Shown: positions 15,220-24,256, counted from the stretch's first letter. The stretch: 49,965 nucleotides of DNA from CAYXDO01 sp964463485 (GCA_964463485.1 CAYXDO010000076.1:1-49965), one strand, 5' to 3'. A program made the numbers and translations. The notes: generated by a model from the sequence alone, not told the origin.

Positions 15220-17046
15220 TTAGTGCTCGGCGGGAGCGAGCTTTCGGAAGTCGGGGGACGTCAGGCTGAGTCGCTTGTCGGAGAGGTGCTTCTGGGTGCG
15301 CTTCACGACGAAGTCTTGAGCCGGCTTGTCCACGTCGACGATTCCTGCCTGGCCGGCGTGATTGACCGCTTGGAGGCATCCGGCGAGCAGCAAGCCCCTC
15401 GTGAGTTGGATGAACTCGGGCGGGATGTCCTCGACCATGTTGACGACGTACCCGGACCGCAGCACGAGCCTCTCGTTGCCCGTTTCGGATCGAAGCACGC
15501 GCGAAAACATCTGGTCTTGGCCCGCTCGGTCCCCGAGCGTGACGTCGAGACCCTTGAACGTCGAGCGGCGCCAGCCGTCCTCGTCGACGGTCTCCTTTGG
15601 GTCGCTGGTCCGGAAAGCAGGTCCCTCTTCGATCGAGTCCATGCCGAGCTCGTGATTGCCAGAGCCGGCGTTGACCAAGATGGCTCGATTCGGGAGCAGC
15701 TTGTCGAACTCGTCCGGGACGATGGTGGTTCGACCGGTCGCCGAGATCACGAGGTGGCCGTGCGCGAGGATCTCTTCGCGGGAGCCGATCGTACGACCCT
15801 CGGCCTTGGCCTTCTCCATCTTGGCAGAATCGGTGTCGTAGACAAAAACCTTGAATCCGCGCCGCTCGAGGGCGTCGGCGGTGGCCTTGCCTACGGCCCC
15901 ATAACCGATGACGACTGCTTCCTTGGGTTGAATCGTGAGCTTTTCGTTCAAGTCCTTGATGGCGGTCTCGATGCTGTGGACCACGCTCTCGCCGATCATG
16001 GGAGACTCAGCGATCTTCTTGGCGCCCGAGCGAGCCACGCTGACCACCGGGCACTCGAGCTCGATGCCCCGCTGCTTCATCTCTTCGATGACTTGGATCC
16101 CGTGGTCGGTCTGTTCCACGGCGACGCAGAGGTGCGCGTACTCCGGAAAGTCTTCGTGGAGGGCTTTGAGGATCTTGCCGCCTTCGTCCAAAATCAGGAC
16201 TTTTGGCGGCTTTCCGGAGTCGTTGGGGTCGAGGTCTTTGAACACGTCGGTGAGGTACTGTCCGGCGATGTTCATCATTTTCCCATCGCGTCCGGGGAGC
16301 GACTGTAGGCCGAAGGTGGGTACGTCCCAGCCTGCGCCGCGAAGTCGGAAGAGAGTATCTTCGTTGGTCGAGTAATTCTTTCCGTGGATTTGCGTTTTCG
16401 ACGGGTCGAGGCCGTTTTTCGCGAGCTCGTCGAAGAGCGGACCGGTCGTGGGAAAGAGGTGCTGCACGCTGATCATCTTCAAGCCGGCGAGCTTGTTGGG
16501 GCCGCCGAGCATGCGGGAGATTTCGCCGAGGACGGGCATGCGTTTGGCGAGCGGCTCGGTGCGCGCCGACTTCGCGATTCTCTGAATATCCGACTCAGGG
16601 AGCCACTTGTATTTGGTGCGGCGCCGAGTCGTCGGGAGCTCCTTTTTCCCGTCGTCGAGCATCTTGGCGACTTGGGCGGTGATCGCGGACGCCCGCTTGC
16701 CCCATAACGATTCGACGTCGGCCACGCTGATGGTGCCGTCTTCGGCGGAGGCTTCGACGAGCGCGGAGACGAGCGCGTTGGGGATGGCGGCTCGGCCTTG
16801 CTCGGGGCGGAGGCCATGGGTGACGATCCCTTTGGCGACGCGGATCTCGAAGTCATCGATGGGTCGAATGTGTCGTCGCCCGTCGGGGCCCTCTCGCACG
16901 ACGACGGCGGGGCCGTCGAATTGGACTCCGGCCTCGACGAGGCTTTTCTTGACCTCATCGATGATGGGGCGGCTTTGGCGCCCGTTGAGGGCGTCCAAGA
17001 CGTCGTCCAGCCGGAGGCGGGCGTTCTTGGAGCCGACCGAAGTCAC
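15220..17046 (-). CDS. S-adenosyl-L-homocysteine hydrolase-like NAD-binding protein
   Basis: 608 residues from a GTG. The central and C-terminal part resembles AdoHcy hydrolase: a segment like CAVEQTDHGIQVIEEMKQRG, the Rossmann motif VVIGYGAVGKATADALERRG (Gly-x-Gly-x-x-Gly) binding NAD, then VYDTD and ISATGRTTIV as in the cofactor domain. It is much longer than the usual 430-470 residues because of about 170 N-terminal residues of unknown type (HIRPIDDFEIRVAKGIVTHG). The catalytic residues of true AdoHcy hydrolase are not clearly conserved, so it may act on another substrate. Cystathionine beta-synthase lies two genes upstream, which would suit a sulfur-amino-acid role. Confidence 0.65.
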   Translation of the reverse strand: MTSVGSKNARLRLDDVLDALNGRQSRPIIDEVKKSLVEAGVQFDGPAVVVREGPDGRRHIRPIDDFEIRVAKGIVTHGLRPEQGRAAIPNALVSALVEASAEDGTISVADVESLWGKRASAITAQVAKMLDDGKKELPTTRRRTKYKWLPESDIQRIAKSARTEPLAKRMPVLGEISRMLGGPNKLAGLKMISVQHLFPTTGPLFDELAKNGLDPSKTQIHGKNYSTNEDTLFRLRGAGWDVPTFGLQSLPGRDGKMMNIAGQYLTDVFKDLDPNDSGKPPKVLILDEGGKILKALHEDFPEYAHLCVAVEQTDHGIQVIEEMKQRGIELECPVVSVARSGAKKIAESPMIGESVVHSIETAIKDLNEKLTIQPKEAVVIGYGAVGKATADALERRGFKVFVYDTDSAKMEKAKAEGRTIGSREEILAHGHLVISATGRTTIVPDEFDKLLPNRAILVNAGSGNHELGMDSIEEGPAFRTSDPKETVDEDGWRRSTFKGLDVTLGDRAGQDQMFSRVLRSETGNERLVLRSGYVVNMVEDIPPEFIQLTRGLLLAGCLQAVNHAGQAGIVDVDKPAQDFVVKRTQKHLSDKRLSLTSPDFRKLAPAEH

Positions 17047-17107
17047 GCGATCGAGCTATCGCTCGGGCGGATCGGAGGAGTCAACGCTCGTACTACGCGG
17101 TTATCGC

Positions 17108-17151
17108 GGGTGTCCTGCGGGTGTCCTGCGGCTGTCCTGCGGCTATCCGGC
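17108..17151. repeat. 11-bp tandem repeat, four units
   Basis: Units GGGTGTCCTGC, GGGTGTCCTGC, GGCTGTCCTGC and GGCTATCCGGC in the gap between two minus-strand genes. The last unit covers the final codons and stop of the flotillin-like gene, so changes in copy number would stay outside most of the protein. Confidence 0.8.
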
Positions 17152-18534
17152 TAACCGCTGACTATCACCGGCGATCGGTGGTCGTCCCAGGACTCGGGCT
17201 CCGACGAGCTCGAGGAGGCTTCGGAGCATCGAGGTGAGTGGGTCGCCGACGCCGATCTGAGTTACCTGAACGGACTCCACCTTCTTTCCGATCGCCGCAG
17301 CGAGCTCCGGGAGTTTTTCGGTGGCGATGAGCCTCGCGCGCGCGTCGGACTCGAGCAAGAGGGCCTCGGCGGCGAGCGTTCGGAGCTCGGCTTCGATCCG
17401 TCCGGACTTTGCTCGATTCTCGATCGCGATCGCCTGCAGCTTGGACTCGTGGGTGACTCGGTCTTCGGCCAAGCTCGCTTCGAGCGCTCGTTCGGCGCTC
17501 GTCAGCTCGGCGAGTGAGAGCGTGAGCTCGACCTGTTGCTTCCAGATCGCCTGTTTTCGTGCTTGTGCGTCGGCGCGGGCTTTGGCCTCAGCGGCTTCGC
17601 ACTCGAGCTGTTTTTGCAGGGTCTCGAGCTCCAACATGAGTCGCTCTTCTTCCAGTGTGCGCTTGGCTCGGTGCTCCGCGGCCGCCCGTTCGTTTTCGAG
17701 GGCGATGGCGCGGAGCGCGTCTTTTGCTGCTTCTTCTCTTACGGCTCTAGCGGCGGCGGCGCGGCGTTCGCGTACGGTGGCTTCGGCGGCGATCCTTGCT
17801 TCTTCCGAGCGTCGATTCAGCTCCGCTTCGGCGGAGGCGACGCTCGACTCTGCCTCGGCCTTGGCCCGTCGGGCGCGCTCTTCGATCTCGGCTCGGAAAG
17901 GTGCTTGGAGGGTCGAGAAGACGCTCTCGGAGCGAACGCGAACTTCTTGCACTTCGATGGTGTCGATCACCACCCCCCAACCCTGATCGGTCATGTCGTC
18001 GACTCTGCCCGCGCCTCCGACGACGGGGGCAATTTCTCGCAACAGCTCGTCGGCGAGCGCTGATTTTCGTTCTCCGAGGCATCGATCGACCGAGAGGTTG
18101 GCCACGAGTCGTCTGGTCGCGCCCACCAGCATCTCGGTGAGAGTCTGCTCGAGCTTCTGCTGGGCCCGCTCGGGATAGCTGAAGTTTAGGACGCGACTCG
18201 CCATCATGGGGTCGGCGATTCGGTACACGGCGAAGCCGCTGACTTCGACGCCTACTCGTTCCAGGGTGACTTGGTCCGCTCGAAATTTCACGTTCTGCAG
18301 GGAGGTCGGGACGATCGCGACGCCGTCCCACGGGAATTTGAAGCAACTCGCGCCTTGGCCGGAGCTCCTCATGCGCACTTTGCCGTGCCGAACGTGTACG
18401 AGATACTCGGACGGGCGCGCGGAGACGAAGCCCCAGCGTTTGGTCTTTTCCGGATCCTCGATGGGGCGATGGCCGCGCCAACCTGCGCGGGCGGGCACCG
18501 GACGGGGTGTTTCGACTTGGAGCGCTTCGGACAT
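17143..18534 (-). CDS. SPFH/band-7 (flotillin-like) coiled-coil protein
   Basis: 463 residues. About 30-215 form an SPFH domain (VRHGKVRMRSSGQG, VGVEVSGFAVYRIADP, a helix ending in LVANLSVDRC). From 215 to 410 it is a long Ala/Glu/Arg coiled coil (ERARRAKAEAESSVASAEAE). There is no clear N-terminal membrane segment. SPFH proteins oligomerise into cages or membrane microdomain scaffolds. This one ends with a short hydrophobic piece (LTSMLRSLLELVGARVLG). It lies between the AdoHcy-hydrolase-like and CBS genes with gaps of about 100 bp, and no NfeD-type partner is adjacent. Confidence 0.82.
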   Translation of the reverse strand: MSEALQVETPRPVPARAGWRGHRPIEDPEKTKRWGFVSARPSEYLVHVRHGKVRMRSSGQGASCFKFPWDGVAIVPTSLQNVKFRADQVTLERVGVEVSGFAVYRIADPMMASRVLNFSYPERAQQKLEQTLTEMLVGATRRLVANLSVDRCLGERKSALADELLREIAPVVGGAGRVDDMTDQGWGVVIDTIEVQEVRVRSESVFSTLQAPFRAEIEERARRAKAEAESSVASAEAELNRRSEEARIAAEATVRERRAAAARAVREEAAKDALRAIALENERAAAEHRAKRTLEEERLMLELETLQKQLECEAAEAKARADAQARKQAIWKQQVELTLSLAELTSAERALEASLAEDRVTHESKLQAIAIENRAKSGRIEAELRTLAAEALLLESDARARLIATEKLPELAAAIGKKVESVQVTQIGVGDPLTSMLRSLLELVGARVLGRPPIAGDSQRLAG

Positions 18535-18648
18535 GCTCCGGCACGGAGCAGACTTCGTGCCGCGCCCGCGATCGTGGGTGGTGCGCTGACGTGCACCGAA
18601 TCGGAGCGGGGCTGCGCCGATTCGGATCAGTCGAAAGGTCGCTCGGAT

Positions 18649-20013
18649 TCAGGCGGGGGTGACGGAGCCGGTGAGGTGCTCGACGAGGTCCATCTTGGTG
18701 ATGATGCCGTTGAGTCGCTCGGACTCATCCAGGACCAGCCCGACCTCGTCTTTGCCGAAGGACTTGAGGAGGACTCGGGCGTCGTCTCGAACCGACACGG
18801 TATGGACGCGACGGAACATGACTTCGGCGACGCGGGAGGTCATGCTCGCGTGCCCTTCGACGATTTTTCCGAGAATGTCCGACTCGGTGACGATACCGAC
18901 CAAGCGCTTTCCGTCGAGCACGGGGAGCTGGCTGATTCCGTGAGACTTCATTCGACGCACCGCATCGCCGACCGACTCTGCGCTGTCTGCGGTGATGACT
19001 TCCTTTTTGGGCATGCGTCGCATAAGCTCGCCGATGGAGACGGTCTCCCAGCGTTGCTCGGTGAAGCCGTTCTCCTTCATCCACTGGTCGTCGATGAATT
19101 TGGTCATGTAGTTGCGGACCGAGTCCGGCAAGATCACCACGAACCGTTTTCCGGGACCGACGCGCTTGGCCACCTGGATGGCGGCCCACATGGCTGAGCC
19201 GGAGCTCCCGCCGCAGAGCAACCCTTCTCGTCGAATCAGCTTTCGTGCGGTCAGGAAGGACTCGCGGTCTTCGGTCTTCACCCACTCGTCGACCAGCGAG
19301 AGGTCGAGCACCTCGGGGATGAAGTCATATCCAATGCCTTCGACTTTGTAGGTGCCGATCGGGCCGGGGCCGGCGAGAATCGAGCCCACCGGGTCGGCAC
19401 CGACCACTTTTACGTGGGGGGCGTCCTTCTTGAGGCGTTTGGCTACTCCGGCGATGGTCCCGCCGGTGCCGGCGCCCGCGACGAAGTAGTCGAACTCACC
19501 CTTCGTCTGAGTGAGGATCTCGCCGGCGGTGTCATACTCATGAGCCCTCGGGTTGTCGGGGTTCGAGTATTGATCGAGGATGTGTGAGTTGGGGATGATT
19601 TTCTGGAGCTGTCGGGCCACGCCGATGTGGCTCTCCGGAGCGTCCCAGGCCGCCTCGGTGGGCGTGCGGATGATTTCGGCTCCGAGGGCCTCGAGCACGA
19701 CTTGTTTTTCTCGGCTCATTTTTTCCGGCATCGTGATGATGCAGCGATATCCGCGGACGGCGGCGGCGAGCGCGAGCCCGATTCCGGTGTTGCCGCTGGT
19801 CGGTTCGATCAGCGTGTCGCCGGGTTTGATACGTCCGGCCTTTTCGGCCTCGAGCAGCATGCGGCGCCCGATGCGGTCCTTCACCGAGCCGCCAGCGTTC
19901 ATGTACTCGCACTTGACGAGGAATTCGCAGCCGGTCTCTTTGCCGACGTCGTGGAGCCGCACCATCGGCGTGGAGCCAATGGCGTCGAGGATGGAGTCGA
20001 GGATTTTCGTCAC
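18649..20013 (-). CDS. cbs: Cystathionine beta-synthase with CBS-domain pair
   Basis: 454 residues. The PLP-dependent core has the Schiff-base lysine in GGSVKDRIG (Lys45), the substrate loop TSGNTGIGLA and the phosphate-binding GAGTGGTIAG. The C-terminal 120 residues are two CBS domains (MPKKEVITADSAESVGDAVR onwards), the arrangement of eukaryotic-type CBS. It condenses serine with homocysteine to cystathionine; a cysteine-synthase activity (O-acetylserine) is possible, but the CBS pair favours the first. The N-terminal heme-binding extension of animal enzymes is absent. It starts the same-strand series CBS, flotillin-like, AdoHcy-hydrolase-like. Confidence 0.9.
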   Translation of the reverse strand: MTKILDSILDAIGSTPMVRLHDVGKETGCEFLVKCEYMNAGGSVKDRIGRRMLLEAEKAGRIKPGDTLIEPTSGNTGIGLALAAAVRGYRCIITMPEKMSREKQVVLEALGAEIIRTPTEAAWDAPESHIGVARQLQKIIPNSHILDQYSNPDNPRAHEYDTAGEILTQTKGEFDYFVAGAGTGGTIAGVAKRLKKDAPHVKVVGADPVGSILAGPGPIGTYKVEGIGYDFIPEVLDLSLVDEWVKTEDRESFLTARKLIRREGLLCGGSSGSAMWAAIQVAKRVGPGKRFVVILPDSVRNYMTKFIDDQWMKENGFTEQRWETVSIGELMRRMPKKEVITADSAESVGDAVRRMKSHGISQLPVLDGKRLVGIVTESDILGKIVEGHASMTSRVAEVMFRRVHTVSVRDDARVLLKSFGKDEVGLVLDESERLNGIITKMDLVEHLTGSVTPA

Positions 20014-20102
20014 GGGCGACGGGTATCGCCAGCGACCGGAGCCGTCAAGGACTCCGTCCGCTGCCTACGGAGACGGTTTGCTTTCGCCTCCGCGGCTCCG
20101 CG

Positions 20103-20158
20103 GAGGCCTTCACGAGGAGGCCTTCACGAGGAGGCCTTCACGAGGAGGCCTTGACGAG
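20103..20158. repeat. 14-bp tandem repeat, four units
   Basis: Unit GAGGCCTTCACGAG four times (the fourth with C to G), just downstream of the SDR stop and 90 bp before the CBS start. Confidence 0.85.
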
Positions 20159-20165
20159 GAGAGCT

Positions 20166-20897
20166 TCAGATACATTGGGCGACGTCTCCGGTGCTCGCGA
20201 GGCAAATGACTCGCCCCTTCGTCGTGCCGCGGGCCATGCCGAGGTAGGCCGGAGCGAGCGCGAAAGTATCCGCGACCGCCGGCACGCCGAGGTTGTTGGT
20301 GCGCTCACCCGCGCGAGCGACGGAGAAGTGGATACACAGCGTGTTGACCCGCACGTCGTAGCTGCGAGTCTCAACCGCCAGAGCCATCGTCAGCGCGTTC
20401 ACCGCGGCATTTTTCATCGAACCGAGCCACAAGCTCGGCTCTGCCATTCCGTGCGCGAGCCCTCCGCTGGTGAGCGTGTAGGACGATCCAGGGCGGCGGA
20501 GCATCCTCGGAAGAAACACCTTGGCCGCCGAAAACGAGTTGAACACTCCGTCTTCCATCGCTCCCCGAAATGACTCGAGGGTCGTCGATGTCGGAGCTCT
20601 GCCGATGGATACGGATCCGATCACCGACACGACGTGGTCGATCGGACGGCCTCCGAGGAGCTCGGTCACTCGGTTATGACTCGCGTTCGCCGCGAACGCA
20701 TCGTTGAAGTCTCCCACCACCGAGAGAAACGGCTCGTCGTCTCGGATGGACATCTGTTCCCGCAAGGTGTCGAGCCTCTTGCCGCTTCGAGAGACGCCGA
20801 CCACCGTCGCCTTCGTGTCGAGGTAGCTTCGAACGACGCCCGACCCGATGATCCCGGTGGCGCCGAGCACGACCACCACTTTGTCCTCGAACGACAT
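20166..20897 (-). CDS. Short-chain dehydrogenase/reductase fold protein, catalytic Tyr missing
   Basis: 243 residues with the SDR N-terminus (VVVLGATGIIGSGVV, cofactor glycine motif) and fold throughout. The Ser of the triad is present (LTSGG), but the usual YxxxK reads LGSMK, so the catalytic Tyr is replaced by Leu. The C-terminal stretch is normal. It may bind NAD(P) without catalysing the standard reaction, or use another residue. Adjacent genes give no clear pathway. Confidence 0.75.
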   Translation of the reverse strand: MSFEDKVVVVLGATGIIGSGVVRSYLDTKATVVGVSRSGKRLDTLREQMSIRDDEPFLSVVGDFNDAFAANASHNRVTELLGGRPIDHVVSVIGSVSIGRAPTSTTLESFRGAMEDGVFNSFSAAKVFLPRMLRRPGSSYTLTSGGLAHGMAEPSLWLGSMKNAAVNALTMALAVETRSYDVRVNTLCIHFSVARAGERTNNLGVPAVADTFALAPAYLGMARGTTKGRVICLASTGDVAQCI

Positions 20898-20996
20898 TGG
20901 CCAAAGCTAGCCACGCCCGAGCCTGGGAGCAATGATCAGTTGGAGCGCTCGTGCAGAACACTTGACAGCGCCGCCGCCAAGCGGGAGATGCCCAGT

Positions 20997-21887
20997 ATGA
21001 GCGGCCCGCAGGTCCTCTTGCGTTCGACGGCGTTGGCTTCGAGCTTGTTGTCGGCGGCGGCTTTTGCGGGCGGCAACGATTTCAGACTCAACGCCACGGT
21101 GGTCGATCCGGGCGGAGCGGCCCGGGGAATCTTGTTCGAGAGCAAGGACGGCGGGAACACGTTCGTACCGCGAACCGACGCCTGGACCGCGTTCGCCAAC
21201 GAGCTGGCGTCGGTGATCGCGCCGCGCATCGCATCGCCCGCCGAGACGCTCGGACACGCCGGGTTCGAGCTCGGGGTGCTCTGGAGCGGTTCGTTGGTCT
21301 CGAGCGACCAAGAGTATTGGAAAGTCACGAGCGTCGGCCAGACTGGGCAGCCGCGGGGCTTGTTGCATACTCTCCAGCTCGAGGTCCGCAAGGGTCTGCC
21401 GCTCTCGTTCGAGATCGGACTCGACTTGGTTTGGTTGGCCGACTCGCAGATGTTCGCGCCGGGCGTCGAGCTTCGTTGGGCACCGATGGAAGGTTACCGG
21501 TACTTGCCGGACTTCGCGGTGCGCGGCTCGGCAAGTCACCTGGTGGGCAGCCGCGACGTCAACCTCACCGTCGTCGGAATCGATGCGGTGATTTCAAAGA
21601 ACTTCGGAGTCGCCGGCTTCGTCAACATCGCGCCCTACGGGAGCGTGGCGGTGATGATGGTCGCGGCGACGCCTCGCGTGATCGACCCAACGCCGACCAA
21701 CGAAGGCGACGTGGGCAAGAACATGGTCCTTCCGTCGCTGAGCGCGGGCGACAATGCCCACGCAAAGATTACGTTCGGGTCGAGGTTTTTGTTCTCGCTC
21801 CTGAATGTGAATTTTCAAGGTGAGCTGATGTTGCTCGATCACGGAGTGCTCGCGACGGTGAGCTCCAAGCTCGGCCTCGAGTTCTGA
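20997..21887 (+). CDS. Exported protein, probable outer-membrane beta-barrel
   Basis: 296 residues; of two nearby ATGs I chose the one at 20997, which is seven to nine bases after a GGGAG ribosome site. Signal peptide ends near LLSAAAFAGG. The rest alternates hydrophobic and polar residues in strands (LHTLQLEVRKGLPLSFEIGL, SLLNVNFQGELMLLDHG) and ends with aromatic Phe (GLEF), the usual C-terminal signal for barrel insertion. No family recognised. The Fpg-like gene starts one base after its stop, so the two are probably co-transcribed. A functional link is not obvious. Confidence 0.7.
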   Translation: MSGPQVLLRSTALASSLLSAAAFAGGNDFRLNATVVDPGGAARGILFESKDGGNTFVPRTDAWTAFANELASVIAPRIASPAETLGHAGFELGVLWSGSLVSSDQEYWKVTSVGQTGQPRGLLHTLQLEVRKGLPLSFEIGLDLVWLADSQMFAPGVELRWAPMEGYRYLPDFAVRGSASHLVGSRDVNLTVVGIDAVISKNFGVAGFVNIAPYGSVAVMMVAATPRVIDPTPTNEGDVGKNMVLPSLSAGDNAHAKITFGSRFLFSLLNVNFQGELMLLDHGVLATVSSKLGLEF

Positions 21888-21888
21888 G

Positions 21889-22761
21889 TTGCCCGAGCTC
21901 CCGGAGGTCGAGTCGTTTCGACGAATCGCCCACCGCGTGGCGGTTGGGCGGCGAATCGAGTTGGTGCTCGGAGTCACCGATGGGTTGGAGCATCCGCTCA
22001 CCGCGGGCGATCCCATCGTGTTGGAGGACGAGGCCGAAGCTCCCGGATCGCTCGCGCGGGCGCTCGTCGGGAAGTGGGTCATCGGTACCTCGCGGCGTGG
22101 AAAGTACGCGTGGCTGGAGCTCGAAGGTGAGTTGGCGCTCGTTTTTCATTTTGGGATGAGCGGTCAGTTGCGTGCTCCCGATGCGGCACCCTTGGTCCTT
22201 TCTTCGAGCCCCAAGGTCCCCGAGCTGTCGTTTCCGCCGAGGTTCACGCGTCTGCTCCTTCGGTTTTCGGACGGCGGAGCGTTGGCTTACGCCGACGGGC
22301 GACGCCTTGGGAGAGTTTGGCTGGAGGGCGATCCGGCGAGCTCGACGCGTTTGGCCAAGCTCGGTTTCGACGCGGCGACGGAGCTCCCGGGACGAGACGA
22401 GCTCGTCGAGCTCGTGAGTCGGCGACGAGGCGCGGTGAAGGCGCTGCTGTTGGATCAAACGTTCGCCGCGGGCGTGGGGAATTGGATCGCCGACGAGGTG
22501 CTGTACCAGGCTCGCATCGATCCACGAAGGGACGTGGTGTCATTGAGCCGCAAGGAGATCCTCGCGCTACGGAGGTCCATTCGAGCGGTGCTCGACACGG
22601 CGATTTCGGTCGACGCGGACTCGACGAAGTATCCGCCGAGTTGGCTTTTTCACCACCGCTGGGGCAAAGCGTCCGGGGCCAAGACGGCGAGGGGTGAGAA
22701 GGTCGAATTCATCGAGGTGGGCGGGCGAACGACCGCGTGGGTTCCAGCCCGGCAGAGGTGA
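21889..22761 (+). CDS. Fpg/Nei-family DNA glycosylase with zincless finger
   Basis: 290 residues from a TTG. After Met removal Pro2 would be the catalytic amine (PELPEVESF is the Fpg-type start), Glu3 the second catalytic residue. The helix-two-turns-helix lies around LLLDQTFAAGVGNWIADEVLYQARIDP. In typical Fpg the protein ends with a CxxC...CxxC zinc finger; here that region reads GAKTARGEKVEFIEVGGRTT followed by AWVPARQR, keeping the VGGRTT hairpin and Arg but with no Cys. Zincless fingers that still work are known in NEIL1 and some plant and bacterial members, so excision of oxidised bases is probable. Confidence 0.88.
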   Translation: MPELPEVESFRRIAHRVAVGRRIELVLGVTDGLEHPLTAGDPIVLEDEAEAPGSLARALVGKWVIGTSRRGKYAWLELEGELALVFHFGMSGQLRAPDAAPLVLSSSPKVPELSFPPRFTRLLLRFSDGGALAYADGRRLGRVWLEGDPASSTRLAKLGFDAATELPGRDELVELVSRRRGAVKALLLDQTFAAGVGNWIADEVLYQARIDPRRDVVSLSRKEILALRRSIRAVLDTAISVDADSTKYPPSWLFHHRWGKASGAKTARGEKVEFIEVGGRTTAWVPARQR

Positions 22762-22763
22762 CT

Positions 22764-23840
22764 TCAGCGGGCCGCGAAGTCCTGAGTCCAGTAGCGGCGG
22801 AAGCTCGAGGAAGCGCGTTCTGCGTAGCCGACGCCGAGCGCGCCGTAGCTCGGATTCATGATGTTGACACAGTGGCCAGGGCTGCTGAGCCAGCCGGCTA
22901 CGACTTGCTCGGCGGTGGTTTGGCCTGCCGCGATGTTTTCGCCGCACGGGCAGGCGCCTTCCCAGCCGGCTTCCAGCATTCGCTGGTGGAAGCTCCGCCC
23001 GTCGAGGCTCGAGTGGCTGAAGTAGTTGCGCGTGGCCATGTCGCTGCTGTGCCCGCGCGCCGCTTCGCGTAAAGTCGCACTCATCACCAGGGGACCGGAG
23101 GGTCCAAACGCCTCCGCGCCGCACGTGGCGCCACGAGCCCGGGCTTCATTTACGAGCGCGAGCACCTGATCCTCCAACGAAGCCCACGCGGTCGGCCACG
23201 ACGGGTTCGTGTCGGGGTTCGGGTCTGGGTTGGGCGCAGGGTCAGTGTTGGGGTCTGGGTTGGGCGCAGGGTCGGTGTTGGGGTCTGGGTTGGGCGCAGG
23301 GTCGGTGTTGGGGTCAGTGTTGGGGTCTGGGTTTGGCGCAGGGTCGGTGTTGGGGTCAGTGTTGGGGTCTGGGTTCGGCGCAGGGTCGGTGTTGGGGTCT
23401 GGGTTGGGGTCTGGGTTGGGCGCAGGGTCAGTGTTGGGGTCTGGGTTTGGCGCGGGGTCTCGAGCGCCGAAAACTCGAAACCGGCAGTACCCACGCGCCC
23501 GCGAGTGTCCGTGCCGGTCTTCGCGGAAGACTTTGACGAAGCCTCTGCCGGGGACGTCGGCGGTCGTGGAGACGGTCGCGCGGCCGTCGGGTCCGGACAC
23601 CGCCTCGAGCTCCTGAGCTCCGCCTCTGGTGGTGATCTTGAAGCGCACCGAGACACCCTCGCGATGGCCGCGGTCGGTGATGGTGAAGGTCTCGCCGGCC
23701 GAGACGCGATGAGGAGCGACCTCACAGCGCTGGCGTCGAAGCGCGTCTTCGGTTTCGTCGAGCGATTGCTCGACCACGTCGTCGGGTGCGGCGCAGGAAG
23801 CCGCCACCAAGGAAAAGAAGATCCATCCGGTCCGTTGCAT
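22764..23840 (-). CDS. CAP/SCP-domain lipoprotein with Asn-Pro-Asp repeat linker
   Basis: 358 residues. Signal ends at lipobox AASC. About 40-125 form a beta domain with Cys (RCEVAPHRVSAGETFTITD ... YCRFRVFG). Then about 85 residues of NPDPNTDPAP-type repeats, then a CAP (cysteine-rich secretory/PR-1) domain from about 220: ARGHSSDMATRNYFSHSSLD, GENIAAGQT, SSPGHCVNIM and YWTQDF, including the conserved His and Glu of the cavity. Bacterial CAP proteins are exported, of uncertain function (lipid binding, spore coat or peptidoglycan-related). The linker probably holds the domain away from the membrane. Confidence 0.88.
   Translation of the reverse strand: MQRTGWIFFSLVAASCAAPDDVVEQSLDETEDALRRQRCEVAPHRVSAGETFTITDRGHREGVSVRFKITTRGGAQELEAVSGPDGRATVSTTADVPGRGFVKVFREDRHGHSRARGYCRFRVFGARDPAPNPDPNTDPAPNPDPNPDPNTDPAPNPDPNTDPNTDPAPNPDPNTDPNTDPAPNPDPNTDPAPNPDPNTDPAPNPDPNPDTNPSWPTAWASLEDQVLALVNEARARGATCGAEAFGPSGPLVMSATLREAARGHSSDMATRNYFSHSSLDGRSFHQRMLEAGWEGACPCGENIAAGQTTAEQVVAGWLSSPGHCVNIMNPSYGALGVGYAERASSSFRRYWTQDFAAR
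23206..23462. repeat. DNA tandem repeat encoding NPDPNTDPAP linker
   Basis: Units of 18 and 30 bp based on GGGTCTGGGTTGGG / CGCAGGGTCGGTGTTG. They are nearly identical at the DNA level, so the number of units is likely to vary between strains and change linker length without a frameshift (unit length is a multiple of three). Confidence 0.85.
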
Positions 23841-24216
23841 TCGTCCCTCCTAGGTTGGACTGACCGGTCGGTTGAGCAAGCTGCGGGCCAACCTCGGCTG
23901 GCGGAAATATTTGGAGATCCAAGGATGTGGGAGGGGCACTGGGGTGGAGACTCCACCCGCGCCCTGAGGAGGAGTGTCCTGCGCTCATCGGCGTACGTCA
24001 GCGACATTTGTAGGAATTTTCGGTGTCAGTGGGCGTGGGCGTACAGGGCGAAGCACCGTCGGCCGAGTTTCGTATCGGCCGTGCGATTCGCGCGAGGTCC
24101 AACCATCCGACGTGCGATTCGAAGTCAGACATCCGAGTCGGGCATCCTACTCAGGCATCGCTGTGGTGCCTGAGAAGCAGTCCGAGTTACTTAGCGGGGA
24201 GTCGCGGGGAATAACA

Positions 24217-24256
24217 GGGGAGTAGCGGGGAGTAGCGGGGAGTAGTGGAGAGTAGA
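24217..24256. repeat. 10-bp tandem repeat
   Basis: Four units of GGGGAGTAGC, degenerating in the last; a looser version extends left to about 24193. Confidence 0.8.

Noticed and set aside
15088..16308. 406-residue open frame on the plus strand
   Set aside because: Antisense to the AdoHcy-hydrolase-like gene; composition (Leu/Val/Asp/Gly without a plausible domain) is that of a GC-rich shadow.
18271..19197. 308-residue open frame opposite the flotillin and CBS genes
   Set aside because: Crosses two genes in antisense and reads Asp/Gly/His-rich nonsense.
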